A stretch of DNA of 64,000 nt from Aquabacter spiritensis (GCF_004346185.1 NZ_SMAI01000012.1:111114-175113), one strand, 5' to 3'. Counted from the first letter of the stretch, positions 52,083 to 63,867 are shown. The notes: a model not told the origin generated them from the sequence alone. Made by a program: numbers and translations.

Positions 52083-54458
52083 CTATTCCGCGGCCTGACG
52101 CGTCACCCGCGCCTGCGCGATCGCCCAAACCTTGGCCGGCGTCGCCGGCATCGAAATGTCCTGCGTGCCGAGTGCGTCGGCGAGCGCGTTGATCACGGCG
52201 GGCGGCGCGGCGATGGCGCCCGCCTCTCCACACCCCTTCATACCCAGCGGATTGGACGGACACCGTGTCTCCGTCATGCCGACCTTGAAGGCCGGAAAAT
52301 CCTCGGCGCGCGGCATCTGGTAATCCATGTAGGAGCCCGTCACGAGCTGCCCCTCGCCGTCATAGGCGACGCGCTCCATCAAGGCTTGGCCGACGCCCTG
52401 CGCGATGCCGCCATGCACCTGCCCCTCGACGATCATGGGATTGATCACGGTGCCGAAATCATCCACGGCGATCCAATTGACGATCTCCGTTGTGCCGGTT
52501 TCCGGATCGACCTCCAGCTCGCAGACATGGCAGCCGGCCGGGAAAGTGAAATTCGTCGGATCGTAGAAGGCGCCTTCCTTCAGCCCCGGCTCGATTTCAG
52601 AGGTGGGGAATTTGTGCGCGACATAGGCGTTGAGCGCGACTTCGGCGAAGGCGAGCCCGCGGTCGGTGCCGGCAACCGAGAAGCGCCCGTCCTTGAACTC
52701 GATGTCGCCTTCGCTCGCTTCCAGGATATGGGCGGCGATCTTCTTGGCCTTGGCCTCGACCTTGTCGAGCGCCTTGACGATGGCCGACATGCCCACCGCG
52801 CCCGAGCGCGAGCCATAGGTGCCCATGCCGAACTGCACCTTGTCGGTGTCGCCGTGGATCACGGTGACCTGATCGATCGGAATGCCCAGCCGCGCCGAGA
52901 CGAGTTGCGCGAACGTGGTCTCGTGGCCTTGGCCGTGGCTGTGGGAGCCGGTGAGCACTTCGACATTGCCCGTCGGATTGACGCGCACCTCGGCGCTCTC
53001 CCAGAGACCCACGCCCGCCCCGAGCGAGCCGACTGCGGCCGAGGGCGCGATGCCGCACGCCTCGATATAATTGGAGAGCCCGATGCCGCGCAGCTTGCCG
53101 CGCCGCTCCGCCTCGGCCCTGCGGGCGGGGAATCCGGCATAATCCGCCATCTCCAGCGCCTTATCGAGGGAGGCGGCGTAATCGCCGGCGTCGTAGCACA
53201 TGATGACGGGCGTCTGATGCGGGAAGGCGGTGATGAAATTGCGCCGCCGCATCTCGGCCGGGTCGATGCCGAGTTCGCGCGCCGCCTTGTCCACGATCCG
53301 CTCCACCAGGAACGTCGCTTCCGGCCGCCCGGCCCCGCGATAGGCATCGACCGGCGCCGTGTTCGTATAGACCGCATCGACCTCGCAATAGATCGCCGGA
53401 ATGGCGTATTGGCCGGAGAGCAGGGTCGCGTAGAGATAGGTCGGGACGCAGGACGCGAAGGTGGAGAGATAGGCGCCCATATTGGCGATCGTCTTTACCT
53501 GGAAGCCGAGGATCTTGCCCTGCGCGTCGAGCGCGAGCCGACCCTTCGTCACATGGTCGCGGCCGTGCGCGTCGCACAGGAAAGCCTCGCCGCGCTCGCA
53601 GGTCCATTTGACCGGACGACCGACCTTCTTGGCGGCCCAGGCACAGACCGTCTCTTCGGCATAGATGAAGATCTTGGAGCCGAACCCGCCGCCGACATCC
53701 GGCGCGATCACCCGCAGCTTGTTCTCCGGCGCGAGACCCACGAAGGCGGAAAGGACGAGCCGGGCGACGTGCGGGTTCTGGCTCGTCGTCCAGAGCGTAT
53801 AAGCCTCGTCTCCGGCATCGTATTCGCCGATCGCCGCGCGCGGCTCCATGGGATTGGGCGCGAGCCGATTGTTGACGATGTCGATCTCGGTCACGTGCGC
53901 AGCCTGGGCGAACGCCGCCTCGACCGCTGCGCGATCACCGAGTTCCCACTCGAACACGGTATTGTTCGGCGCCGCCTCATGGATCTGGGCCGCCCCCTGC
54001 GCCTGCGCCACTGCAAGGTCCGGCACCGCGGGGAGCACCTCGTACTCCACCGCGAGAGCGGCCGCCGCATCCTTGGCGAGATTGAGCGTCTCGGCGATCA
54101 CGACGGCGACATGGTCGCCGACATAGCGCACCGTATCGACCGCCAGCGCCGGATGGGCACCGGCGCGCATCGGCGAACCGTCCTTGGAATTGATCATCCA
54201 GCCGCAGATCAGGCCGCCGAGCCCGTCTTGCGCGAGATCACGGCCGGTCAGTACCCCGACGACGCCCGGCATCTCCGCGGCGGCCGCCGTATCGATGGTG
54301 CGGATCCGGGCATGGGCGTAAGGCGAGCGCAGGAAATAGGCATGCGCCTGACCGGGCCGGGACAGATCGTCGGTGTAGCGTCCCTTTCCGGTGATGAACC
54401 TCTTGTCTTCCTTGCGCCGGACCGGGGCGCCGATGGGGGTGACGGTGCTGGCGTTCAT
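52083..54458 (-). CDS. Molybdenum hydroxylase large subunit, form II CoxL-like
   Basis: A 791-residue catalytic subunit of the CO dehydrogenase/xanthine dehydrogenase family. The molybdenum cofactor sites are [25 protein letters not shown] and, near the C-terminus, [20 protein letters not shown] with the catalytic Glu. The active-site loop is AYRGAGR (form II), not the AYRCSFR of form I CO dehydrogenase, so CO oxidation cannot be assumed. An aldehyde or N-heterocycle is equally likely. It lies between the 2Fe-2S and FAD subunit genes. Confidence 0.93.
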   Translation of the reverse strand: MNASTVTPIGAPVRRKEDKRFITGKGRYTDDLSRPGQAHAYFLRSPYAHARIRTIDTAAAAEMPGVVGVLTGRDLAQDGLGGLICGWMINSKDGSPMRAGAHPALAVDTVRYVGDHVAVVIAETLNLAKDAAAALAVEYEVLPAVPDLAVAQAQGAAQIHEAAPNNTVFEWELGDRAAVEAAFAQAAHVTEIDIVNNRLAPNPMEPRAAIGEYDAGDEAYTLWTTSQNPHVARLVLSAFVGLAPENKLRVIAPDVGGGFGSKIFIYAEETVCAWAAKKVGRPVKWTCERGEAFLCDAHGRDHVTKGRLALDAQGKILGFQVKTIANMGAYLSTFASCVPTYLYATLLSGQYAIPAIYCEVDAVYTNTAPVDAYRGAGRPEATFLVERIVDKAARELGIDPAEMRRRNFITAFPHQTPVIMCYDAGDYAASLDKALEMADYAGFPARRAEAERRGKLRGIGLSNYIEACGIAPSAAVGSLGAGVGLWESAEVRVNPTGNVEVLTGSHSHGQGHETTFAQLVSARLGIPIDQVTVIHGDTDKVQFGMGTYGSRSGAVGMSAIVKALDKVEAKAKKIAAHILEASEGDIEFKDGRFSVAGTDRGLAFAEVALNAYVAHKFPTSEIEPGLKEGAFYDPTNFTFPAGCHVCELEVDPETGTTEIVNWIAVDDFGTVINPMIVEGQVHGGIAQGVGQALMERVAYDGEGQLVTGSYMDYQMPRAEDFPAFKVGMTETRCPSNPLGMKGCGEAGAIAAPPAVINALADALGTQDISMPATPAKVWAIAQARVTRQAAE

Positions 54459-54521
54459 CGTGTCCTCCCTGAAGGACGATCTGTCTTTGACGTCGAAGCG
54501 CGCCCTAAGCCGGGCCCGGCT

Positions 54522-55010
<489 letters not shown>

Positions 55011-55253
55011 GCGCGACCTCCTCAAAGACGCCGGGAACACGCCGGCCGCGGCGCGGACCCGATGGCCGGCCGCCTGTTTTTCTTTTTTCAGGTTCCAGTG
55101 TGGGGCCGCACTTCCCACCCGGTCAAGGCGCAACCGGTGCCTTGTGCGTGACATGGGGTCGGATCGTGAGGCGCGGCGCCGAAGCGGTCCGGATGGCCCG
55201 CACCACAGCGATGCGGCGGCGGCGCGCCCCCCTGCGGCCGCGCCGATTCTGCC
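55011..55253. other. Gap between coxG-like and coxS-like genes
   Basis: About 240 bp with no good open frame on the operon strand. It might contain a further promoter for the hydroxylase genes; no clear boxes were seen. Confidence 0.3.
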
Positions 55254-55709
55254 TCAGCCGGCGGTTTCGGTCATGGCCGCGGCAAAGTTCTGGAAAAATT
55301 CGTCCGCGGTCTTTTTTGCCGTACCGGCGACGAGGCGCTGGCCGAGCTGGGCGAGCTTGCCGCCGATCTGGGCCTCGGCCGTGTAGGTGAGGAGCGTCCC
55401 GACCGAGGTCTCGGCAAGGTCCACCCGCGCGCCGCCTTTGGCGAAGCCGGCAATCCCGCCATCGCCCTCGCCCGAGATGCGATAGCCGGCCGGCGGATCC
55501 AGGTCGGCGAGAAACACCTTCCCCTTGAACTTGGCCTTGACCGGCCCGACCTTGGCGACCACCAGGGCCCGCAATTCATTGTCCGCCACCCGCTCCAGTT
55601 CCTCGCAGCCGGGGATGCAGCGCTTCAGCATTTCGGGATCGTTCAGCGCTTCCCACACCTTCTCGCGCGCCACGGGCAATTCGTAAGAGCCGGTCATTTC
55701 AAGGGCCAT
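55254..55709 (-). CDS. CoxG-like SRPBCC protein
   Basis: A 151-residue protein with the START/SRPBCC pattern of CoxG: MTGSYELPVAREKVWEALND, PEMLKRCIPGCEEL, GPVKAKFKGKVFLADLDPP, and LLTYTAEAQIGGKLAQLGQR. CoxG is needed to anchor CO dehydrogenase to the membrane in Oligotropha, though relatives occur with many form II enzymes. It is first in the operon, ATG 55709. Confidence 0.9.
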   Translation of the reverse strand: MALEMTGSYELPVAREKVWEALNDPEMLKRCIPGCEELERVADNELRALVVAKVGPVKAKFKGKVFLADLDPPAGYRISGEGDGGIAGFAKGGARVDLAETSVGTLLTYTAEAQIGGKLAQLGQRLVAGTAKKTADEFFQNFAAAMTETAG

Positions 55710-55915
55710 TCGTGCCTCCTTTGTCGCGCCGCATCCTGCGCCAGGACAACGCGCCACGAAAGCCCGAGCAACGCGCTTTGCCCCAAGCGCGAGCGCTGCA
55801 ATGCACAAATCGGCACAAAGTCTCCCAATTGCGGCCGAATTCCCCCCTTACCTACGGAACAACCTGAAAAATATTGCGAATTCCAACCGGTCCCGGGACC
55901 TGGGGAAGCTCTGTC

Positions 55916-57319
55916 ATGTCCATTGCGCTGCGCGACGGCGTGCGTCACCTCGAGACCACGGCGCGCGTTTCCCTTCTGGTCCTTGCTCTGGCGAGCGGGG
56001 TCTACACCTATCTCGGCGTGCGCGAGCTTCTGGAGGCGAGCCCGGCGGCGGTGTTCTTCGCGGCGATCATCTATTCCGCCGCGGTGTCCGTCGCGATCTA
56101 TGCCTTCTGGGCCTTCCTGATGCGCTTCCTGCCGCAGGTGGTGGATGCGACCAGCCGAATGTTGCTGCTCGGCGCAATGGCGCTGGGCTGCGTGATGATC
56201 GTCGCCATGTCGTCCTGGCTGAACGCCAGCGCCTTGGCGGGCGCGGCGGCGCTCGAACGGCATCTCGGCGCCAGCCTTGCGCAGGCAGAGGACGAATTCC
56301 AGCGCGCCTATGGCAACGCTCTCGCGACACAGGGGCTCGCGCCCGACATCCAGCTCGCCGCGACGCGCTTCGCCGAGCTCGCCCAGGCCGAGCGGTCCGG
56401 CTCGCTGACCGGAACCAGCGGATCGGGAACGGTCGTGCAATTGCTCGGCCAGATGTCGAACCAGCTTGCCGCCCTCGGCAAGGAAGTCGCGGCCTCCGGC
56501 GGGCGGATCGCCGATCTCAATGAAGAAGGCGCGCGCCATCTCGCCGCCATGCGCGAACGCATCGCCGCGAGCGGCCCCGTCGCTGCCCGCGCCGAAGATT
56601 TCGGCAATGCATCGACCGCGCTCGCCGGCGTGATGACCGCCCTTCAGCAGGCGTCGATCGCCCCTGCGGTCAAGCGGATCGCGGCGGATCTGGGGGAGAA
56701 CTTCATCGCTCCCGCCGCCGATGGCCGGACCGCAGAGATTGCCGGGCGTCAGACCGAAGTCGTCGGCCGTGTCCAGACCGCCGTCGCAGCGCAGGCGCGC
56801 GCCCTCGCCAAGGCCGCGGATGCGGTGATCGACCGCCCGCCGGTTGTGGCCAGCCGGTACGAACAGATCTCCCCCGCCGAAGCCGTGCTGCGCTATGCGA
56901 ACGATTTCGTGCCGAGCTGGGCCGGCGCGATCTCCATCGACCTGCTGCCCGGTGTCCTGGTTCTGATCCTCTGCGTCGTGCACGCCGCAATCCGCCGCGA
57001 GGGCGCGCCTCTGCCGAGGGCGGGGGAGATGACGGCGGCCGAGCTTGTGTCGGCGCTGCGCATGGCGCACGAAGTCGGAAGCGCCCATGCCGCGCTGCGC
57101 GCGCCCCCGGCCCCCGCCGCCCCCGCCAGCGACCTGCCGGACGTGCCGGGTCCGCGCCTGCCCGAGGTGGATCCTGCCGCCATGCCGGGCACGAACACGG
57201 CGCGGGCAACCGGCTCCGACGTCGCCCCTGACGGGTCGGCCGCTTTGCCATCGCGGGTCCGGGCGGATGCCGAGCCGGAGGCCAATGTGACCGCCCTCCG
57301 GCCGGCGCTGCGGGACTGA
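55916..57319 (+). CDS. Membrane protein of unknown function
   Basis: A 467-residue protein. Three membrane helices lie in residues 20-110 (ARVSLLVLALASGVYTYLGV, AVFFAAIIYSAAVSVAIYAF, LLLGAMALGCVMIVAMSSWL), then a long Ala/Glu-rich helical, coiled-coil-like region, a fourth helix (WAGAISIDLLPGVLVLILCV) and a Pro-rich C-terminus. The plan resembles inner-membrane sensor-like proteins without catalytic domains. A ClpP-like gene follows 6 nt after its stop, so the pair is an operon. Confidence 0.7.
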   Translation: MSIALRDGVRHLETTARVSLLVLALASGVYTYLGVRELLEASPAAVFFAAIIYSAAVSVAIYAFWAFLMRFLPQVVDATSRMLLLGAMALGCVMIVAMSSWLNASALAGAAALERHLGASLAQAEDEFQRAYGNALATQGLAPDIQLAATRFAELAQAERSGSLTGTSGSGTVVQLLGQMSNQLAALGKEVAASGGRIADLNEEGARHLAAMRERIAASGPVAARAEDFGNASTALAGVMTALQQASIAPAVKRIAADLGENFIAPAADGRTAEIAGRQTEVVGRVQTAVAAQARALAKAADAVIDRPPVVASRYEQISPAEAVLRYANDFVPSWAGAISIDLLPGVLVLILCVVHAAIRREGAPLPRAGEMTAAELVSALRMAHEVGSAHAALRAPPAPAAPASDLPDVPGPRLPEVDPAAMPGTNTARATGSDVAPDGSAALPSRVRADAEPEANVTALRPALRD

Positions 57320-57325
57320 GCCGAC

Positions 57326-58072
57326 ATGCCCGTCCCCACCCTGCGCGCAACGCTCAAGAACTGGCGCACGCGGCCCGACGACGCGATCCTGAGCCTGGTC
57401 TTCGCCGGGCTCCTCGCGCTGACGGGCGCGATGCTGGCGCAAGACGGCGCGCGCTTCGCCCGCGAGGCGGGGCTTACGCCCGCCACCTTCAGCAATCTGC
57501 CGGGAATGATTCCGGATTTCGAAGGCCCGAACCCCGACCTTCCGGATACCGACCCGGGATCCGGCCCGGAAATGACCTTCGAACTGCGCGCGGATGGACG
57601 CCTTTACGCAACCGGAAGCATTCTGCCCGGTGCGGCGAAGGCGCTGGCGGCGGAGCTGGAGAAACGCGGCGGCTATGTGCGCACTGTGGTCCTCGATTCG
57701 CCCGGCGGCGCGGTCCAGGAGGCCCTCGCGATGGGGCGCATGATCCGTGACAAGGGCTACGCCACCGAAGTCCCGGACAATGGCCGCTGTGCCTCGTCCT
57801 GCCCGCTGGTGTTCGCCGGGGGCGTGGAGCGCCGGGCCGGCCGCGACGCGGCTCTGGGGGTCCATCAGGTCTATGCCGCCGCGCAGCCTTCCGGCCGGGA
57901 TCTGCCGGAAAGCATGGCGCGGGCGCAGAGGATCTCGGCCGCCTGCCAGCGCCACCTGCGCGACATGGGCGTGGACCTCGAAGTGTGGGTTCACGCCATG
58001 GAGACGCCGCGCGAGAAACTCTTCTTCTTCTCGCCGGAGGAGATGCGGCGGTTGAAGCTCACCACCGGCTGA
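57326..58072 (+). CDS. Membrane-anchored ClpP/SppA-like protein (COG3904 type)
   Basis: A 248-residue protein with an N-terminal anchor (LSLVFAGLLALTGAMLAQDG) and a ClpP/crotonase-fold domain: VRTVVLDSPGGAVQEALAMG, GRCASSCPLVFAGGVER (the Ser of ASSC is the expected nucleophile) and ALGVHQVYAAAQPSG (the expected His). It is likely extracytoplasmic. Whether it cuts peptides is not known. It is read in the same operon as the membrane protein upstream. Confidence 0.75.
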   Translation: MPVPTLRATLKNWRTRPDDAILSLVFAGLLALTGAMLAQDGARFAREAGLTPATFSNLPGMIPDFEGPNPDLPDTDPGSGPEMTFELRADGRLYATGSILPGAAKALAAELEKRGGYVRTVVLDSPGGAVQEALAMGRMIRDKGYATEVPDNGRCASSCPLVFAGGVERRAGRDAALGVHQVYAAAQPSGRDLPESMARAQRISAACQRHLRDMGVDLEVWVHAMETPREKLFFFSPEEMRRLKLTTG

Positions 58073-58100
58073 CACGCTTAAGCCTTGGTCGAAAGGCGTG

Positions 58101-58120
58101 GGTGACACCCATTTGTCACC
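58101..58120. promoter_or_regulatory. Inverted repeat upstream of the liv operon
   Basis: GGTGACA-CCCATT-TGTCACC, 7-bp perfect arms 6 nt apart, about 97 nt before livH. No T-run follows, so it is more like an operator than a terminator. No dedicated regulator gene is nearby. Confidence 0.45.
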
Positions 58121-58216
58121 AGAACCGGCGCGCGCTATGACTTGAAGGAAGGCGCCGCCCAATCATGAGGCACGGTCAAGCAATGTGCGCCTTCAACCAG
58201 AGGGGATTGAAGCCGC

Positions 58217-59134
58217 ATGGACATTTTCCTCCAGCAGCTGATCAACGGCTTGACCCTCGGCTCCATCTACGGGCTCATCGCGATCGGTTATACGATGGTG
58301 TTCGGCATCATCGGCATGGTGAATTTCGCCCATGGCGATGTCTTCATGGTCGGCACTTTCACCGCCCTCATCGCCTTCCTGCTGCTGACCACCCTTCTCG
58401 GCATCACCTCGATCTTCCTGGTCCTGGCGATCGTGCTGGTCGTGGCGATGGCGTTCACCGGCCTCGTCAGCTGGGCGATCGAGCGGGTCGCCTATCGTCC
58501 GCTGCGCGGCTCGTTCCGGCTCGCGCCGATGATCTCCGCCATCGGCATGTCGATCCTGCTCTCGAATTTCGTCCAGGTGGCGCAGGGCCCGCGCAACAAG
58601 GCGCTGCCGCCGATCCTGCCGGACGTGATCGTGGTGTGGGACAGCGGCAGCTATGCGGTGACGCTGGCCTATAAGCAGATCCTCATCATGGTCGTGACGG
58701 CGGTTCTCCTGTTCGCCTTCTGGTGGCTGGTGCAGAAGACCGCACTCGGACGCGCCCAGCGCGCCTGCGAACAGGACCGCAAGATGGCGGCGCTGCTCGG
58801 CGTCGATGTCGACCGGACGATCTCGCTGACCTTCGTCATCGGCGCCGCGCTCGCCGCCGTGGCCGGCGTCCTCTACCTCACCTATTACGGCGTGGTGAAT
58901 TTCGCCGACGGCTTCGTCCCTGGCGTCAAAGCCTTCACGGCGGCGGTTCTCGGCGGCATCGGTTCATTGCCGGGCGCGGTTCTGGGCGGCCTCCTCATCG
59001 GCCTGATCGAGACCTTCTGGTCGGCCTATTTCTCCATCGAATATAAGGACGTCGCCGCCTTCTCCATCCTCGCCATCACGCTCGTCTTCATGCCCCAGGG
59101 CCTGCTGGGGCGGCCGGAAGTGGAGAAGGTCTGA
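58217..59134 (+). CDS. livH: Branched-chain amino-acid ABC permease LivH
   Basis: A 305-residue permease: LINGLTLGSIYGLIAIGYTM and MVFGIIGMVNFAHGDVFMVG at the N-terminus and GGIGSLPGAVLGGLLIGLIE near the end are the LivH signatures. Eight or more hydrophobic helices are visible. The stop overlaps the livM start. First gene of livHMGF. Confidence 0.94.
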   Translation: MDIFLQQLINGLTLGSIYGLIAIGYTMVFGIIGMVNFAHGDVFMVGTFTALIAFLLLTTLLGITSIFLVLAIVLVVAMAFTGLVSWAIERVAYRPLRGSFRLAPMISAIGMSILLSNFVQVAQGPRNKALPPILPDVIVVWDSGSYAVTLAYKQILIMVVTAVLLFAFWWLVQKTALGRAQRACEQDRKMAALLGVDVDRTISLTFVIGAALAAVAGVLYLTYYGVVNFADGFVPGVKAFTAAVLGGIGSLPGAVLGGLLIGLIETFWSAYFSIEYKDVAAFSILAITLVFMPQGLLGRPEVEKV

Positions 59135-60561
59135 TGCACGAGGCGACTGCGGCCGCCTCCTCCGGCCTCCTCGCGCGGGCGCTCAAGGATGCCGCGGCGA
59201 GCGCCGCCATCACCGCCCTGCTCCTCGTGCCGCTGGTCGGTATGCACGCCACCGAAGGTCCCAGCGGGGCGCTCGTCCTGAAATACCGCTTCGGGCTGGT
59301 GGCGATTTTCGCGCTTCTGGTCGGCGGCTTGCGCCTGGGGCTCCATCTGACCGTGTGGCGCGGCGATTCCGCCCGGGGGGCCGCCCCCCGCTTCCCGGCA
59401 CTCGCGCGCCTGGCAGGTCCGGCCGGCGACGCGGCCAAGCCGGTCTTCTTCGCCGTGCTGCTTCTCTATCCCCTTCTCGCCGTCCTCGGCAGCGGCGGGC
59501 TCGGCCCCAGCCGCTATTGGATCGACCTCGGCATCTATATCCTCACGTACGTGATGCTCGGCTGGGGCCTCAATATCGTCGTCGGTCTCGCCGGCCTGCT
59601 CGACCTCGGCTATGTCGCCTTCTATGCGGTCGGCGCCTACACCTTCGCCCTGCTCGCCGGTTCTGTGCCGATCTCCGACTTCTTCGCCGGCACGCTCGGC
59701 GCCGATTTCTGGCGGCTGTGGAGCTTTTGGGTCTGCCTGCCGCTCTCCGGCCTTCTCGCGGCGCTGTGGGGCGTCATTCTCGGCTTTCCTGTGCTGCGCC
59801 TCCGGGGTGACTATCTCGCCATCGTCACCCTCGCCTTCGGCGAAATCATCCGCCTCGTCCTCATCAATTGGGTGGACCTGACCAATGGGGGCGCCGGCAT
59901 CGCCTCGATCCCGCCCATCTCCTTCTTCGGCATCCCCTTCTCCAGCGGCGAGGGCGGATTCGCCAATCTGTTCGGGCTCGAATTCAACCCGATGCACCGC
60001 AACATCTTCCTCTATTTCGTCATCCTGGCGCTGGCCGCCTTGACCGCGGTCGCGACGATCCGGCTGCGCCGCATGCCGGTGGGACGCGCCTGGGAGGCGC
60101 TGCGAGAGGACGAGATCGCGTGCCGCTCGCTCGGCATCAACACCACGCTCACCAAGCTCACGGCCTTCTCGATCGGCGCCATGTTCGGCGGTTTCGCCGG
60201 CGCCTTCTTCGCGGTCCGCATCCGCTTCGTCTCGCCCGAATCCTTCACCTTCATGGAATCCGCCGTCATCCTCGCTATCGTCGTGCTCGGCGGCATGGGC
60301 TCTCAGATCGGCGTCGCCGTCTCCGCTATCCTCCTGATCGGCGGCATGGAGATGCTGCGCAACCTCACCTTCCTGAAGGACCCCTGGCTGTTCGGCCCCG
60401 ATTTCGACCCGAGCCTCTACCGCATGCTGATCTTCGGCTTCGCCATGGTGGCGGTGATGGCCTGGCGTCCGCGCGGCCTCGTCTCCAGCCGCCTCGCGAC
60501 CATTTTCCTGAAGGAGCGCAAGAAGGTGTCGGGCGACCTGGTCCGGGAGGGCCATGGATGA
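59134..60561 (+). CDS. livM: Branched-chain amino-acid ABC permease LivM
   Basis: A 475-residue permease, longer than LivH because of an N-terminal extension with three further membrane helices (DUF3382-like, residues 1-110). The core has YILTYVMLGWGLNIVVGLAG, LDLGYVAFYAVGAYTFALLA and the EAA-like loop AWEALREDEIACRSLGINTT, which contacts the ATPases. It pairs with LivH in the membrane. It overlaps livG by 4 nt (ATGA). Confidence 0.93.
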   Translation: MHEATAAASSGLLARALKDAAASAAITALLLVPLVGMHATEGPSGALVLKYRFGLVAIFALLVGGLRLGLHLTVWRGDSARGAAPRFPALARLAGPAGDAAKPVFFAVLLLYPLLAVLGSGGLGPSRYWIDLGIYILTYVMLGWGLNIVVGLAGLLDLGYVAFYAVGAYTFALLAGSVPISDFFAGTLGADFWRLWSFWVCLPLSGLLAALWGVILGFPVLRLRGDYLAIVTLAFGEIIRLVLINWVDLTNGGAGIASIPPISFFGIPFSSGEGGFANLFGLEFNPMHRNIFLYFVILALAALTAVATIRLRRMPVGRAWEALREDEIACRSLGINTTLTKLTAFSIGAMFGGFAGAFFAVRIRFVSPESFTFMESAVILAIVVLGGMGSQIGVAVSAILLIGGMEMLRNLTFLKDPWLFGPDFDPSLYRMLIFGFAMVAVMAWRPRGLVSSRLATIFLKERKKVSGDLVREGHG

Positions 60562-61465
60562 GGCCCTGGGAGCAAGATCCAATTCTGGCGGTCGACCGGT
60601 TGAGCATGCGGTTCGGCGGCCTCGTCGCCGTATCCGACGTGTCGTTCCGCGTCGGCCGCGGCCAGGTGACGGCCGTGATCGGCCCGAACGGCGCCGGCAA
60701 GACCACGGTCTTCAATTGCATCACCGGCTTCTACAAGCCGAGCGCCGGGCGGCTGGCGCTGTCGCATGGTGCCGCGCCGTCCCCCTCCGAACTCGACGCC
60801 CTCACCCGCACCGGGCGCGCGGCGGCCCGGACCCGCAAAGGCGGCGTGTTCCTGCTCGAGCGCCTGCCGGACCACAAGGTCGCCTCGGCCGCGCGGGTCG
60901 GACGGACGTTCCAGAACATCCGTCTGTTTTCCGGTATGACCGTGCTGGAGAACCTGCTGGTCGCCCAGCATATGGGGCTTACGGAGACCGGTTTGCTGTC
61001 GCCGGCGGCGCTGCTCAACCTGCCGTCGTGGCGGCGGCGGGAGGCGGCGGCGGTGGAGCGCGCCAAGACCTGGCTCGAGCGGATCCACCTCATCCACCGC
61101 GCCGACGATCCGGCGGGCGATCTGCCCTATGGCGACCAGCGCCGGCTGGAGATCGCGCGCGCCATGTGCGCACAGCCGGTCCTGCTCTGCCTCGACGAGC
61201 CGGCGGCCGGGCTCAATCCCCGCGAATCGGCGGCGCTCAACGAATTGCTGCTCTCGATCCGCGACGCCGATGCGACCTCGGTCCTGCTGATCGAGCATGA
61301 CATGTCGGTGGTCATGGGCATTTCCGATCACGTCGTCGTGCTGGAATATGGTCGCAAGATCGCTGACGGCACGCCGGAAGAGGTGCGCACCGACCCCCGC
61401 GTGATCGCCGCCTATCTCGGCGTCGAAGAAGACGCCGTGGAAGCGATCGAGGCGGAGGTCGGCGT

Positions 61466-61469
<4 letters not shown>
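60558..61469 (+). CDS. livG: Branched-chain amino-acid ABC ATPase LivG
   Basis: A 303-residue ATPase. Walker A is GPNGAGKTT, the Q-loop lies in GRTFQNIRLFSGMTVLENLL, the signature is LPYGDQRRLEIARAMC (YGDQ in place of the usual LSGGQ), Walker B is LLCLDEPAAGLNP and the switch His is LLIEHDMSVV. There is an insertion of about 30 residues between Walker A and the Q-loop (GAAPSPSELDALTRTGRAAA). It drives LivHM with LivF. Confidence 0.94.
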
Positions 61470-62187
<718 letters not shown>

Positions 62188-62188
<1 letters not shown>

Positions 62189-62649
62189 TGGCTCCGATCG
62201 CCGAGCCGGGACGGCCGAGCGCACCGATGCTGGTCCTGCCTCTGGTCGTTCTGGTCGCGATCCTGGTCTTGTCCGTGGCGCACCCCTCTTCGGTGGTCGA
62301 AGTCTCGACCGGGGACTTCATGCTGGTCACCCTGTTTCTCGGCGGCGGTGCGGCCTTCCTGACCGGGCGGGCGGTGGCCAAAGGCTGGAGCCCGTTCTGG
62401 CAGGTTCTGGTCTATTCCGCGCTGCTGACCGGAGCGGTGCGTTTCTGCCACTTTGCTTTGTTCCAAGGGACGCTGTTCGCTTACGACCATTATCTGCTCG
62501 AACTCGCTTTGCTGTTCGCGATCGCGACGCTCGGCTTCCGGGCCGTGCGCAAGCAGCAGATGACGCACCGTTATGGCTGGCTGTTCGAGCCCGCCGGATG
62601 GCTGTGCTGGCGCGCCCGGAGAGGGCGGGACGGAGACCCCGCGTCCTGA
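62188..62649 (+). CDS. Membrane protein in the liv operon (DUF6867-like)
   Basis: A 153-residue protein with four hydrophobic helices (LVLPLVVLVAILVLSVAHPS, DFMLVTLFLGGGAAFLTGRA, FWQVLVYSALLTGAVRFCHF, YLLELALLFAIATLGFRAVR) and an aromatic C-terminus (YGWLFEPAGWLCW). Its ATG overlaps the livF stop by one nt. A gene like this sits between livF and livK in many Rhizobiales, so it likely takes part in uptake, but its exact work is unknown. Confidence 0.75.
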
Positions 62650-62760
62650 TTGTGTGCCCATCGACAGCCTGTCCAAATCGGGCAGAATGGCGAGCGGCAC
62701 AGTCCTTCGGGCGGGATGAGAAACCCAAGACGCTTCTTATCGGACACAGAGGAGAACGTA

Positions 62761-63867
62761 ATGAGAAAGCTCATACTGGCCGGCCTCGCATTAAGCGCGG
62801 GCCTTGCATTTGCAGCGGGCGCCCAGGCGCAATCGACGCTCAAAATGGGCGTCGCCGGCCCGATGACCGGGTCGAACGCCGCGTTCGGCGCGCAATTGAA
62901 GACCGGCGTCGACCAGGCCGTCGCGGACATCAACGCCGCAGGCGGCATCAATGGCCAGAAGATCGAACTGTTCGTCGGCGACGATGCCTCGAAGCCCGAA
63001 CAGGGTAAATCGGCCGCCAACAAATTCATCTCCGACGGGGTGAAATACGTCGTCGGCCACTTCAATTCCGGCGTCTCGATCCCGACCTCGACCGATTACG
63101 AGGAAGCCGGCGTCCTTCAGATCAGCCCGGCCTCCACCAACCCGACCTTTACCGAGCGCAAGATGTGGAACACGTTCCGCACCTGCGGCCGGGACGACCA
63201 GCAGGGCAGCGTCGCGGGCGACTACATCGCCAAGAACTTCAAGGGCAAGAAGGTCGCCATCGTCCACGACAAGACGCCGTATGGGAAGGGCCTGGCCGAC
63301 GAGACCCAGAAGGCGATGAACCAAGGCGGCGTGAAAGAAGTCGTCTATGAAGGCATCAATCCGGGCGAGAAGGACTATACCGCGCTCGTCTCCAAGCTGA
63401 AGGCGGCGGGCGTCGACCTCGTTTATTATGGCGGTCTGCACCCGGAGGCCGGCCTGATCGTGCGCCAGATGCGCGACCAGGGCGTCGGCAGCGTCTTGTT
63501 CTCCGGCGACGGCATCACCGACAAGGAATTCTGGACCATTGCCGGTCCGGGCGCCGCCGGCACGCTGATGACCTTCGGTCCGGATCCGCGCAAGAACCCC
63601 GCCGCCAAGGAAGTGGTCGAGAAGTTCAAGGCCAAGGGCGTCGACCCGGAGGGCTACGTCCTCTATTCCTACGCCGCCGTGCAGGTCATGAAGCAGGCCA
63701 TGGAGGCCACCAAGTCCACGGATCCGAAGAAGCTCGCGGACTATATGCACTCCGGCGCCACCTTCCAGACCGTTCTCGGCCCGCTCTCCTTCGACAAGAA
63801 GGGCGATATCACCAAGAAGGACTATGTCGTTTATGTGTGGAAGGATGGAGGCTATACCGAGCTCTGA
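62761..63867 (+). CDS. livK: Branched-chain amino-acid ABC substrate-binding protein
   Basis: A 368-residue periplasmic protein with a signal peptide (ILAGLALSAGLAFAAGAQAQ) and the type I Leu/Ile/Val-binding fold: TLKMGVAGPMTGSNAAFGAQ, DINAAGGINGQKIELFVGDD, NKFISDGVKYVVGHFNSGVS and KKVAIVHDKTPYGKGLADE. GGAG stands 7 nt before ATG 62761. It is separated by 111 nt from the rest of the operon and followed by a terminator. Confidence 0.94.
   Translation: MRKLILAGLALSAGLAFAAGAQAQSTLKMGVAGPMTGSNAAFGAQLKTGVDQAVADINAAGGINGQKIELFVGDDASKPEQGKSAANKFISDGVKYVVGHFNSGVSIPTSTDYEEAGVLQISPASTNPTFTERKMWNTFRTCGRDDQQGSVAGDYIAKNFKGKKVAIVHDKTPYGKGLADETQKAMNQGGVKEVVYEGINPGEKDYTALVSKLKAAGVDLVYYGGLHPEAGLIVRQMRDQGVGSVLFSGDGITDKEFWTIAGPGAAGTLMTFGPDPRKNPAAKEVVEKFKAKGVDPEGYVLYSYAAVQVMKQAMEATKSTDPKKLADYMHSGATFQTVLGPLSFDKKGDITKKDYVVYVWKDGGYTEL

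Noticed and set aside
52083..54458. Calling the large subunit a true CO dehydrogenase (form I)
   Set aside because: The AYRCSFR active-site loop of form I enzymes is absent; AYRGAGR is present.
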